A stretch of DNA of 64,000 bases from Candolleomyces eurysporus (lineage: Eukaryota > Basidiomycota > Agaricomycetes > Agaricales > Psathyrellaceae). The stretch is taken from NCBI GenBank assembly GCA_027579435.1, contig JANBPK010000763.1:23167-87166 (forward strand), written 5' to 3'. Shown piece by piece: positions 10,748 to 28,554 of this stretch. The notes below the pieces were generated by a model. That model searched no databases. It saw only the letters and a list, made by a program, of their open reading frames with translations, and was not told the DNA's origin. The translations under genes and the position numbers were made by a program. Within the stretch, counting starts at the first letter, position 1. The number at the start of each line of letters is the position of its first letter.

Positions 10748-11779
10748 TCATATTAAATACCAGGAATCGTCTACTTTACCGCCAGACTCGAGACCTTCCA
10801 CTAATCTTGATGATGCTTNAACGCGCCTGACATACCTACCGGNGAATATTGCCGGTCCTCGCCACATCCAGATGTCNCCACGTTTCAGCCGTAGCCAAAT
10901 GTCTCGCCAAATTGGAACGCTACAATCANACTTAAAGCTAGGGTCCTGAGCAGTCAAGAGCGCTCGTAATTCGTCTGCTCGCCCAGGGGCGCCAAAGGCG
11001 AGTTTGGTACGAATTGGGTCGACTTGGTTNGGGATGTNCACCAATTCCAGGATAGCTGTGAGCAAGTTGAGACAATCTAATCGGGAAGCTTGAAAGTCTG
11101 GGCTGGTGAAAGCCTGCGTAAAAATTCAGCTAGGTTTCCAGCGGGAAGAACGCAATGCAAACCTCGATCGTCCCAGCAGTTTCCACAATAGTTTGCAGTT
11201 TCTCCACGTCTNGAACAATAGCTTCATACTTCTCAGACGCACGAGCAAGCGTTTCGAGTGCTTCTCGCTTCAGATGTTGGATGTCTCGACTGTCGCCGTA
11301 GGCAATTCGGCTCGAAAGAAGAGCGAGAAGACGAGGGTCTCCCGTGAACATCCTCGGATACGCGTCGAGTCCCAGTCCGCAATGAAGATGCAAGATCGAG
11401 GTCTTATAGCCACAGACCTCATCGATATCTAGCATGATAAACCTTGGCTCGTGATGATAACCATGGGCTTGGACGTGTATTTACCTTTGTCAATCTTGGG
11501 TGGTAGGGCTTTCACGTGTGGCTTCATCACCAGGAGGATATCAACAACAGATTCCTGGTGAGCTTCTTCTCTTGCTACGGGCCCAAAGATACCAGCCCAT
11601 AGGATACGGGATTTGGCGCCCGGTTTCTCCCAGACGGGGTTCAACCGCGTGCGGACCTCGTGAACAACAGGAACGCCGGAATATGAGGCTGTCGATTTTG
11701 TAGCATGATTGCGGCGCCAGAACGGTGAGAGAGGCGAATACTGTTGAGATTTTATCTTNAAGTTTGAGNGTCGAAACAT
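10748..11779 (-). CDS. Minimal-nucleotidyltransferase-like protein with degenerate active site
   Basis: Exons (minus): 11485-11779, 11163-11428, 10748-11113; introns of 56 and 49 nt. The second acceptor was chosen so the frame joins TIE to AFTSPDFQ. Residues 60-90 read ILWAGIFGPVAREEAHQ-ESVVDILLVM, which matches the MNT signature hG[S]xAxGxAxxxSDxD. However, the Gly-Ser is Gly-Pro and the first metal-binding Asp is Val (VVD instead of DVD). If the match is right, catalysis is probably lost or altered. The C-terminal half (ERLARASEKYEAIV-like helices, then KRGDIWMWRGPAIF) is helical but lacks an obvious HEPN R-x4-6-H motif. The start ATG at 11779 is tentative; an in-frame ATG at 11947 would overlap the divergent neighbour. 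Role unknown. Confidence 0.6.
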
Positions 11780-11884
11780 GGCCGTCGAGGATCGATTCAC
11801 ATGCACCGTGAAAGAATTGAAACAATGCTCCCGCGCTCCTCCGAATTGAAAATATTTTGAAACAGTGCTCTCTTTCACTTGACC

Positions 11885-13027
11885 ATGCCGAGCTTCCCGG
11901 AGTACGATGGTATCGATCTCGGCGAGCCCTCTGTTGAGGAGGCGCACGCCAGATTTGCCACTCAGCGTATACTTCTNATCTCACGGCATTCCCTGCATCC
12001 TGTGGGGAACTGATCTCGCGGTTTACGTTCNCCGTGTTACATCCATCCCTGTAGGAGGCCAAGAAATCCTTGTTCCAGACGACAGAATAGAGGAAGCCTC
12101 AGCTATTCTTCAAGGCACATCCTACTACGCGCCAGCCAACCCGGGTATATTTTTTAATTTATGGGGCATCGACAAGACATACGACATCGCTGCGTGCTTC
12201 CCCAAGTCCATCACACTCGGCCATGTCTATCTAGAGGACCCATTCTTTGAGACTACCCCCGCCAGAATCGTTCTGCACCCGGCCCAATCGTATTTCAATC
12301 TCAATGTGCTCGACAAGACCCGCTTCGATTCAGTGGTCCCCCCCCTTCCACCATCGAATGCCAATATCCTGGCTCCCCCCGTACACACAATGACCGAAGG
12401 GCTTGTCCATTNTATCATGGATCGACCGCATCGGCTTGACTCTCCCGAAACATCCTTACACGGTCACATCCGGGACCTTGTCTCATGGAGGCTTCAGGGA
12501 AGAAAGACNCAGGGGAGACGACCTCAACCACCTCAGACCCTCCCTAAAGACACGGAGGAAAGCCTTCTNAGCGAGCTACAAACTGATGCGTCCCGCTGGT
12601 ATCTGCAAAATATGNTGTCGGGCAACAAGAAATTGCTAACTTCAGAAGGAATTATGCAGTACAAGCGGCAGAACCCGTGAGTGTTGTTCAACGNTTAACG
12701 GTGACNCCTGCTCACTTTNGTTGAACATGTTTCAACAGCAACGCGCTAAAGTGGAAGCCCAGGCACACCATTGGGCGGCTCACGACAAATTCGACAAGGT
12801 AAGTCTCGTTGCTCTCTCAGTACTACGCTCGTTTGTTGAACATACTCTNNGGTAGCCACGCATTGAACTGGAAGCCCAAACCAACCACTGCCAGTGGGGG
12901 GCCCACGATAAACCCAATCGGGTATGCTTTGCTACCCTCCAGCACCCCGCCTTAAAACTAACAACATCATCCAGGAGCAGGTTGTATTCGACTNATTCAG
13001 TTAATATGGCAAGGGTATGTTCTATGA
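11885..13027 (+). CDS. Nucleotidyltransferase-fold-like fungal protein
   Basis: Exons: 11885-12676, 12739-12798, 12856-12921, 12975-13027. Removing the N at 11977 joins RFATQRIL to SHGIPCILWG, and removing the N at 12994 gives a stop at 13025-13027. With both removed the model is 969 nt, 322 residues, fully in frame. Recognisable stretches are ISHGIPCILWGTDLAVY, EILVPDDRIEEASAIL and PPVHTMTEGLVH. This architecture recurs in basidiomycete proteins of unknown function; a diverged nucleotidyltransferase fold is my inference. It starts about 100 bp from, and divergent to, the MNT-like gene, so they may share a promoter. Exons 2 and 3 are a tandem duplication (NALKWKPRHT versus HALNWKPKPT). Confidence 0.6.
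12720..12921 (+). repeat. Tandemly duplicated exon with its upstream intron end
   Basis: 12720-12798 and 12836-12921 share GTTGAACAT in the intron, then an AG acceptor, then an exon reading ALxWKPxxT. Spacing is about 115 bp. Two adjacent Ns (12849-12850) lie at the second acceptor. Confidence 0.55.
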
Positions 13028-15115
13028 TGTCGAGATCATTTCGTCGAGGCTTGATGTGATNAGCCGGTGTACGCAGCTATAGCCCACAATNGTTATTTTG
13101 GTTTTTCGNACCAGCAATCTATTGAAGGTTTTCCATCCAAGGTAACCTGGCCCCGGTGAATGGTGCGTGAGTGATACNGGAGAGCTGTAAGAATTGNCCC
13201 AGAATTGTTGAACAATGGTTCTTGGAGTATGGGTGCATCGATGNATGTCAGCTTGATTTCGCAAATCTTCGACATTCAGGTCCCGAAGTCAAAAGCCGAA
13301 ATTGAGAAATTANAGATGAACGAGTACCGAAGGTGGGTAGAGTTGGTAATCCATCGTGGCTAGGGGTTGAATCAGTGACGCCGACTGAAGAAACTGGCGA
13401 GATTTCGTCGCGGAGGAACCTCANACCAACGGCATTGTTCGCGCCAGGGCTGAGCACCTCAGTCTTTGTCTGGAACTACTCGTCGCGCACCGGTCCATTC
13501 TGTTNCGCATCAAAACCTAATTGGGCGAAAAGGAAGGGTATCGCCAGGTGAGCTCCAAGTAGGACTCAATCGTTCACAGACAAGTTAACTAGACTAGAGC
13601 TAATGGAGTCTATCATCCACCGCGCCGCACTATACCCCTGCAACTAATAAGTGTCCAACCCGACGCCTTCTTCAGTCTAAGCTCCAAGCCTGATGCTCGT
13701 AGTAATGAACGACCACCACCACCCTTGTCGAGCTTGCTCTCCACCGCCAATGTATAAAGCCAGGATTCTTGGCAGCAGCAGGGCGGCCNAGAGCAGAATC
13801 CTACTGCNANATTCCCGTCATCGTCGAGGTCGCTGTCTCNCTCNCATTGAATGNATTTTCNGANAAGACNGAGGCTCAGGCCAAAGGAAAGAGAGTTCGG
13901 NCTTCAGATGCACCGTACACAANCGCAGCTGGCGCGGTAAACAGGCCAGACGAGGACCGACGATACGCAATGGCATTGCGCACGAGTATGAATTTGGGGC
14001 TCGGAGCTGCGTTTTCGTCTCTTGTTCCCGGGCCGTTGGGTTTTGCATCTTTGACACAGACCTTCTAAAGAAGAGCTACAGCAAGGTCGTTTCAGAACGA
14101 ACACAAGGTCCACAACACCAATGGTCGCAAATTGTGCAGGGGACACAGGAGGGTCATTCTTCCTCTCTCAACTCGACCCTCCTTCCCTCGGCTCAATGAA
14201 GTCTTTGCGAAAGGAGTTTCACACTCAGGCTACCTCCAGGTCTTCAGCGTACCAAAAGTCAGCTCATATCTCCAGCCAACGTTCACCGTCTCCACCCCTT
14301 GCCAATGCAAATGTACACCAACAGCTTCCTGCATTGCGGTTTCACTTATAAAGCTCCGATTCCAGCTTTCGACGAGCTCATTCAGCGGAAACGCCTTTTT
14401 CTCCTTCGGAGCCCATTTAGGAGGGTGAAGTCGCCATCGGTGATGACTTCTGAACCTGGAACTACATGGATGGCGGTGAGGTTGCACCATTTCCTCATAT
14501 ACTGCAACTAGGAGGTCTGATACTATCGCTCCAACTCCCTCAGATTCTATTCCAGTTCTAGACGATCTCCAAGGATCCCGCCTCCCCCTGCTCTTCCTCC
14601 TTCCTTTCCTCCTTCCACCCTCTCAGAGTCTTCAACTTCTTACCCCTCCTTCAGCACACCATTCCCCTCCCCAGTAGCCTGCCACCTACGCAGATACGCG
14701 GGCAGAAACTTGGGAGGCCTCAGAAACACGATAGTCAATAAGCGCCATGTTCTGATTAATGTACCTTCGAGGATAGAGTCTCGATGGTTTCTCCCTTCCA
14801 CAACGTTCTAGCGCGAGTCGACAATATTCCCGCAGGTTGGCCCGACTTCCCTCAGCTATGTTCACTCTCAAGCAATCGGTCAAAAGCGAGAAACGGGCCA
14901 TTTACGAAGAAAGCTGCTTTATACATGAACAGGTAGCAGAAAATAGCGAGCGAGGTTCAAAGCGACCCTTCCAGCAGGAAGGTATTTAGTTGAATTGAGC
15001 GAGGGTTTCGATATGAGTGAGGAAAAAGACAAGAAAGAAAGCTCTTAGTGATATGATACAAACAGAACGTCCGGACCGAAGCGAAATAGAAATAACAATA
15101 ATCNAAAAAAGCCAA
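13028..15115. other. Decayed region, N-rich, with coding relics
   Basis: No intact gene supported. A minus frame at 13022-13264 (QQFW...SLTHHSPGPGYLGWKTF...) reads like the C terminus of a real protein and overlaps the preceding gene tail to tail; its upstream part breaks at Ns. Minus frames at 14230-14510 (IHVVPGSEVITDGDFTLLNG and ELVESWNRSFISETAMQ) also look protein-like but are in different frames. Ns are dense at 13789-13920. I could not identify any family. Confidence 0.35.
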
Positions 15116-22220
<7,105 letters not shown>

Positions 22221-23288
22221 ATGGACGACATGTTNGCCCCCCATGATGGTACGTCTTTGTCCCTTCTTGGTCGACGTGCCGCTCAATGCAATTCCTGATT
22301 TTAGGCTCGCCCTCTCAGTGGCCGGATTCCATCCCCATGCTCTCTGACCTGAATGACGTCTACGAGCCGGGTGAGTCTGCTCAGGCAGCTTTCGATGCGA
22401 AGCATCCATATATTGACGCGTCCTGGGTAGCGCCTTGCCCACCTCCTGTTCAACAGTTGTCGGAATCAAGATACGATGACCACTTCAATTCACCAAGTGA
22501 GTATTCCCCTTCACGAACGTTTGACGTGGTGTACCGACTCCACTTTCAGTTGAGCCGCCCATCGATGTCCCTTCGTTCAATTGGACATACGACACGTCCT
22601 CGCCATCCGGTTCGCCGTACCCTGGATTTGCTTCGGAGACGGGTTTTTCAGGAAATACCCTCTCCCCCTCGATATCTATTGTCAGCAGCTCACCACGGTC
22701 AGACAACGGAGGTGAATATACTCGGATTGCCTGTTCTCTCGCCGTGCAATCTGACATGNCTCTCTAGTTCTGCCCGTGACACCATCGAACGAGTATAATG
22801 GTGCCTTTGAATTTGATTACGGAAACTCGCTACCACCCGACGCGTACCCGTCGCGATCCTCCTGGTCGAATCCCTCACCAATAAATCTGTCGCCCTCCCC
22901 ATCGCCCTCGAACCTCGACGTCTATGAGATTCAATCGTCAACATCTAGAGACAACTCCCCCGTTCGGGGACACGACTGCGACAAGGCCGACAAACGCAGG
23001 TTCCCATGTCTGATCCTTGGGTGCAACCGACGATTCACAAGTCAGTACACCCTCAAGGTACACATGGAGGCACACAAGCCTAAACCCAAAGTGACCTTCC
23101 CGTGTACCGAAGGATGCTCGGAGCGGTTTTCGCGACAGCACGATCGGCTACGGCATGAGGTCGCAAAACACGGGAAGATCTGTGAGTTCTCCTGTGACGA
23201 GTGCGGCAGGTTCTTTTCTACGAAAAAGACCCTCGGGAACCATAAGTGCCCTGTAGCGCAGGGTAGCACCCGATGGGTTACGAGTTGA
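22221..23288 (+). CDS. C2H2 zinc-finger protein (three fingers)
   Basis: Exons: 22221-22248, 22305-22496, 22550-22711, 22768-23288; total 903 nt, 300 residues, in frame. The N-terminal 190 residues are Ser/Pro-rich and probably disordered. The C-terminal third has three zinc fingers: CLILGC...HMEAH, CTEGC...HEVAKH and CDECG...HKC, the last ending in a His-x-Cys pair. This is the layout of a fungal sequence-specific transcription factor acting in the nucleus; its target is unknown. The ATG at 22221 gives MDDMFAPHDG. An upstream in-frame extension is possible but would need another exon. Single Ns at 22236 and 22759; the second is inside an intron. Confidence 0.85.
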
Positions 23289-24344
23289 GGGCCCCACCTC
23301 CGTTTGCTGTCTGACTCATTTCGCCTTTTTTTGCTTGGTTGATTGTACTCTTTGTAGCTTCTGCACCCCTCCTTTCTTCGTTTATACACACACACGCTGT
23401 GAACACTTGCCCTCTTCTCTACTCTTCTCTCCGTTCGTCATGGACAAGTGGCNGTATATCTTGCATGGACTCTTTTCCATCCTCTCATTTACATTCACCT
23501 CATCTTGTGGACCTGGTGCCAAAGGGACTCTGGATTCAATGGACTTATATGGCGACCAATCCTTGTAGTATTAACGCGTTTCGAAAGTATCATAGCATAA
23601 AAGTTTAGCAGTACATATAAGTCTTCAAAATATAATGAAATGCAGCCTGTCGACACTCAATATTTACGCGCACGTCCATCACCATAACTTGATGAGTATA
23701 TGGGTAGCCTTGGCAGAGAAAGCCCACAACCCATTTACATGTTTATCTGGTGCATACATATATTCTCCTTTCGAGGTTTATTGAAAGTCGTTGCTTGGCG
23801 ACTTGATGAGGACGCCTTCGGGCTTCTTTTGATGCTGGCTTTTGTAGTATGATGATCGCAGCTTGGGTTGGCCCAAAATGATCTCTACACCTTTCGAGAT
23901 TTGGAAAAACGTCATAAGCTATTCAACAGTCTACCTATACAATGACAAAAACTTTTCCTCTTCCCGTGCCGTCTCCTGAATATTTCCCTATGCTTTCCGG
24001 AGTGCGTACTAGCGCAGCGATGTGGCGACGAGCCTCATGTCAAACTCATTCTATTTTTAGAAGCTTCGGGTATGTGGCTCGCACTGAGGTACAAGTCAAA
24101 GGCCTGCATTCTAGGTGTTATGCTACAGCACCCATCTCGGAACGGAGAGGAAACACGGGAGCCTCGCAGAGGTTTCTGGTTCTCCTAGGGAGCTTCGGGG
24201 GATGGGAGGGATGGCCCACTGTTTTAGTGTGTTTGGGCTTGTTTGACACTTTGAGTGTTGTCGTCATCGTTGCAGGTCCTATGCGGGGTGTCCTCTCCTC
24301 CGGCTTTCAACTTCACAGCACTTACCCGACGAACCACTTGCCTC
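23289..24344. other. Intergenic region
   Basis: Contains the 3' end of the zinc-finger gene and the upstream region of the ASX-type gene. An open frame at 23942-24373 overlaps the next gene but shows no domain. Nothing else recognised. Confidence 0.45.
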
Positions 24345-25847
24345 ATGTCAGATCGCCCTCGTCGGTCCACTAGGCAAACTAGAGCCCCTAATCCACCTCT
24401 GACGGTGGGCTCAAGCGCCAGCTCAACCACGACGGACAGTCCATCCAAACCCGGGCCAAAGCGCAGGGCACAGGCTATCGACCCAGAGCAATGGCTAAGA
24501 TCTCTGCTTCAAAACCCCAAAAGTATCCTGACGATCATAGATATATCTGTGCGTATATAATTATAAGCACCCTTCTTAGCGGTATAGAGAGAGAAACTGC
24601 TCTGATATATCACGATCTTGGATGCTCGACTTTTGAAGGAGGTATTCAACGTTGCCGCATGGAACATGCTCTCGGACGAATCTCGTAGCGAGCTGAAGAA
24701 ACTCCTCCCTTGTACCGCTTTTGCTGGATACAAATCATCACCAGGACAAGACCACCCTGCGTCTCTAGACTCCGATTTCATGGATGTCGACGAGTCTAAT
24801 AATGAGCTCGCTTCCCGTGACTCAGAGTCCTCGATGACGGAGGTCGAGGAGACTGCTCTGTTCTCGGACCCACATTTCTTGTCGGCGGCAAGAACGTTCC
24901 AGGACCACTTATATTCCAATTGGCTCTCTGATGTACATCAAGCAAAGGTCGCCAAATTTGAGACCGATTTACGAAATGGGACTCTTGCTGTGCAGTGGAA
25001 GGACGAGCAATGGCTAGAAGAGAATCCTACATTCAATAACTCCGCAACTGCAGATTTGGCGACAACGGAAGACCTGGGACTCACAAATTCGTCATCTCTG
25101 AGCCGCACAGGATCGCTGAAGACTCTTGCTGGGTAAGCTTGACCCTCCCTTATCATCATAGCCCTCCGTTGATGAATTGAGCTGATCGACTGATTTTGCA
25201 TGTCTATCCGTCGGCTCGAATCAAATCTTCAANTTTTTTTTATTATTAGCGGTGCTGCGCAAGTCAAGTTNACTACCCTGGTTGAACGCGGTATCATTCG
25301 TGTCGGCGATATCCTTGCTTATCGTCGCGTCTTCACCTTGTCCAATCTCACGATTGAAAAGGATGTCATTGTGAGTCACAGCCTTTCAATTCAACAGTGG
25401 TCCAATAGATCATCCAAGTATACCGTTAACGTTCAACTCTTTTTTGNTTTTTTCTTTCTCAAACTTCACCTCGGACTCGAAACAAAGGTCGACTCGATCC
25501 ATCCGTCTACCCACGCTCTTACGATACTGGTCAGTACCGGGACCGNAAGAGCGTTGCCAGAGCATTTGCTTAGACCGGACTCAAACTTAAATCCGGATTC
25601 AACGATTAATTCAATTCGCTCCATGTCCACTATCACGAGTCCTAGCATGCTCGAGACAGGGATATTAGATGTGGACGGGCGCCTTGATCGGTCACAGCGG
25701 CCAAACGGGAACGCGTGGAAGTCCTTCTCGGTTTGGAGATGGAGAGCGCCGACCGCCACCGCGAACCCAGACAACGACAGAGGGGGCAGAGAAAACCACG
25801 GTACCCTCTTCTACCTTCGAGGGAACTATTACCATGAAGAATTTTGA
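24345..25847 (+). CDS. Asx-homology (ASXH/DEUBAD) protein with RAMA-like C-terminal region
   Basis: Approximate exons: 24345-24547, about 24612-25132, 25250-25370, 25488-25847. After a basic, Ser-rich start the protein reads DPEQWLRSLLQNPKSIL, then LLKEVFNVAAWNMLS, then a distal block FLSAARTFQDHLYSNWL and WKDEQWLEENP. Order and spacing match the Asx homology/DEUBAD domain, which binds and activates UCH-family deubiquitinases. The C-terminal exons (TTLVERGIIRVGDILAYRR, then GILDVDGRL and NGNAWKSFSVWR) resemble the RAMA domain, a predicted reader of modified DNA; that is inference. Intron 1 has a donor (GTGCGT or GTATAT), but no in-frame AG acceptor before the DEUBAD resumes, so there is an error or an unusual splice site. 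The gene faces the BAP1-type gene tail to tail. Confidence 0.75.
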
Positions 25848-26376
25848 GGGTGATACACTACATCAGCGTCCGGTCATACATATTTTTGAACATCTCTCAG
25901 CCTCTGCTGCAGGTACATGGGCACCCTTATCTTGCGGGCGCTGAACGGCGTTACATAAANCCAACGTACAAATANGCTCACCCGGTGCTCCATCACTGCA
26001 AATGTTTTGGTAACTACTTCCCCAACCTTGCCATTCATCTTAGCGTCGTCATGTAGATCTTTAAGGATCATTCGTTATCTCTCTGCGTTCCTTAGCTTTG
26101 CATCAGGATCACCAGGAGGCCGTGCCATCCTCGTCTTGTGTACAATTGAAATGCATACAATTCATGGCGGGTATTGAACGGGCGGTGTACAGGCCAAAGC
26201 ATAAGGGATCACTCAGTGGATCAGCAGGTCACTCTCGAGTTCCGGCTCCAGCACAGCATCGTATTCGCCACCACGTCCGTCTGTCATTCAATGGAATTCC
26301 CTTTCCTTTCCTTATCGCTCAGCCTTCGATAGCCTTTTAAGCTAAACGAAGTCTCTGATGAAACACCAATCCCAAA
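25848..26376. other. Spacer between convergent genes
   Basis: Shared 3' region of the ASX-type and BAP1-type genes, about 530 bp. No further gene seen. Ns at 25960 and 25975. Confidence 0.5.
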
Positions 26377-28228
26377 CTAATCTGACCCCTTCCTGCCACT
26401 GCCCGTCGCGGTCCCCGCTGTTCTTTTCTTCCTTCTCCCGTTTTCGTCGAGGTCGAGTAAGGGATTCAGAATTCCCTCGTTATGCAGACGGGTGATGAAC
26501 TGGGTCAAAAAGGGTTCATAGTCAAATGTTCTCTTGATATGGTCAGTCTTCATAATCCAATGAAGGTGGGAGATTAAGTCGGTCGGTCAGTCATCTCAAA
26601 CCCCGGTATGTAGAAATGTCACAAAGGCTTACATTGGCAGAACTGCCTTTTGCAATCTCGTCCTCGAGTGTCACGGAGGCTGCCATGAGATCTCTGATAC
26701 AGGTTTCCCATGTCAAAATCAACTCTGTTTGTGACATTTGCATGATTTTCATGTCGCGCTCCATTCTTCGAGCGGCGAAGTCCTTCATGAAGGGCGCTCT
26801 TTTCTGTAGCAACGGGCCCTCGGTGACTGTGAACGAGGATGCCAACAAAGATTGATCGACCTGTACACGCGTACGTGGAAGACAAAGTGCCATGGTAGGT
26901 TAAAATGTTGTACAACAACCCATGGACATCGGATAAACGCCAGAGTAATAGGGTATATTTGGCACATACCTTCTCTTTCCAGCTTTCATCCATTCTCTTT
27001 TCGAGGCTTGCTTTCTCGCGCTTGAGAAATTCGTACGAGTCGCTGGCTTTAAGATAACCATCATCCACAATAGCGAGAAGGTTGAAACGTATGTCACTCC
27101 CATCATCGCCTGAACCGCCATGCCTTTCCATTTTCATCCTGAGCGCTGGGCGTACAACGTCGATCCAAACCTTTCTCCATTCGATAGGATCGGAGCTTGT
27201 GTCCTGAGAGGATGAAGGGGGCGTGGTAGGTGAAGGGAAACTTGGCAATTCACCGACTTCAAGGGGACCGGATTTGAAACCGTCGAGCTCCCAGACTTTG
27301 CCATGAGCTGGGACATAGCCAATGAAGTGGTAGCTTTCCTCGGCGGTGTCAGTGTCGCTATTTACTTTTGCCTTTTCCTTNCCCCNTTTCCTTTCTTTGC
27401 GGGTGAATCGTCCGTCTTCTGGCGTTTCGTTGGACGTGGCTTTGAGCTTTCCATTTTTCGCCTTTGCTTTTCTTTTTCTTTTTGAGCAGTCAACGTGGTA
27501 CCCACGAGGGCATTCAGTGCTGCGCGTTTGTCTGCAGGTCTTGGAGGATGATGATGTCATCAGGNGAGGACTGANAGCGAAGAGTAGGTTGCGTCGTACC
27601 TGGCAAGAGAATTGTGCACCTCTCGAAGTAGAGGCAAATTTGTCGCAGCAAGGCCCCTCATCTATGCAAGATGCCATGATGTGAACGANTTTGCCCGTAA
27701 GCAAGGCCACGTTGACGGCTGAATGTAAAGCAACGTACGACAGGCGACATGTGTTCGGTCTCATCTTTGAAAGCCTTTAGTTCTGGTCCAAGGTCAATTC
27801 CAGGGCAATTCAAGAGTACATTCAGAATAGCATGGGTCGCACAGGAATCGTCGCTCAATTGGTTTGCAAACCAGACTTTCTCCGCAGCTGGATCGTCAAA
27901 GTCCGCAGGACGGTGAGCGTCTTTGCGCCAGAGAAAGCAAAATACGAGGCCATAGGGGTTGAGATGGTCCATCGCCCATGGCTCGATACCGTAGACCTCG
28001 ATGAGCTCTACNCCACGAACGCCAAGCTTCCTCACAAGTGAGGTGAAGACACCTGGAGAGTGCTGAAATGAATAGGCGTTTCTGATGGTGGGTAGAGGGC
28101 TTACCAGGATCAGATTCTATGACTGCAAAAGGGCCTCCTATCAGATCCAAAGCGGGGTCCATNTCGTTTCTGCTGTGGGCCGGACCATCCATGGCTGACG
28201 TTGGTGCGGAGAAATGTGGGGAACTCAT
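26377..28228 (-). CDS. BAP1/Calypso-type ubiquitin C-terminal hydrolase
   Basis: Exons (minus): 28105-28228, 27739-28052, 27600-27661, 26970-27539, 26633-26860, 26377-26547. Total 1467 nt (488 residues) if the Ns at 27381 and 27386 are dropped; only then is exon 4 in frame. The UCH core begins AVIESDPGVFTSLVRKLGV. The oxyanion Gln (about 106) and nucleophile Cys (about 112) lie in NQLSDDSCATHAILNVLLN. The His (about 237) is in YHFIGYVP and the Asp (about 252) in VWELDG. The crossover loop ends in VHNSLAR. Downstream a coiled region leads to a ULD-like block (FDYEPFLTQFITRLHNEG) and a basic tail RRKKRTAG, as in BAP1. CATHA and LGPELKAFKDET favour BAP1/UCHL5 over small UCHs. Family members deubiquitinate histone H2A or proteasome substrates in complex with a DEUBAD partner, and such a partner is encoded next door. 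Confidence 0.9.
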
Positions 28229-28554
28229 GATGCAGTCCGGGGGTCCCGCCAATTCAACTCCGCCTCTTGGCCTCACACTATNAATTGCCTCGACCCTTCC
28301 TTTGACTCNCTGGNCACCCAGGCTTCATAGAACACTCACAAATCATGCTTCCNGATACGATTTCGCCCGTAATGGCGTCGATTCTTCTTGANTTTATTNT
28401 CGCGGCCCATGGCAACCCAACGGCACGACGGAGAAATGTCGGACTAAGGCCAGGATGGCGCACAGATTCTCCGGCGACGATACATCGGGTCTTGCTCATN
28501 TATGGCCTATAAAGCTTGGGCAGATGACTTTCTACATCTCTCAGCAAACCCACC
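28229..28554. other. Divergent promoter region
   Basis: About 325 bp between the BAP1-type gene (-) and the GH5 gene (+). It holds the GH5 TATA box and several Ns. No separate gene. Confidence 0.5.
28508..28513 (+). promoter_or_regulatory. TATA box of the GH5 gene
   Basis: TATAAA 47 nt upstream of the ATG, inside CCTATAAAG. The start context CACCATGTC is a good initiation context. Confidence 0.6.
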
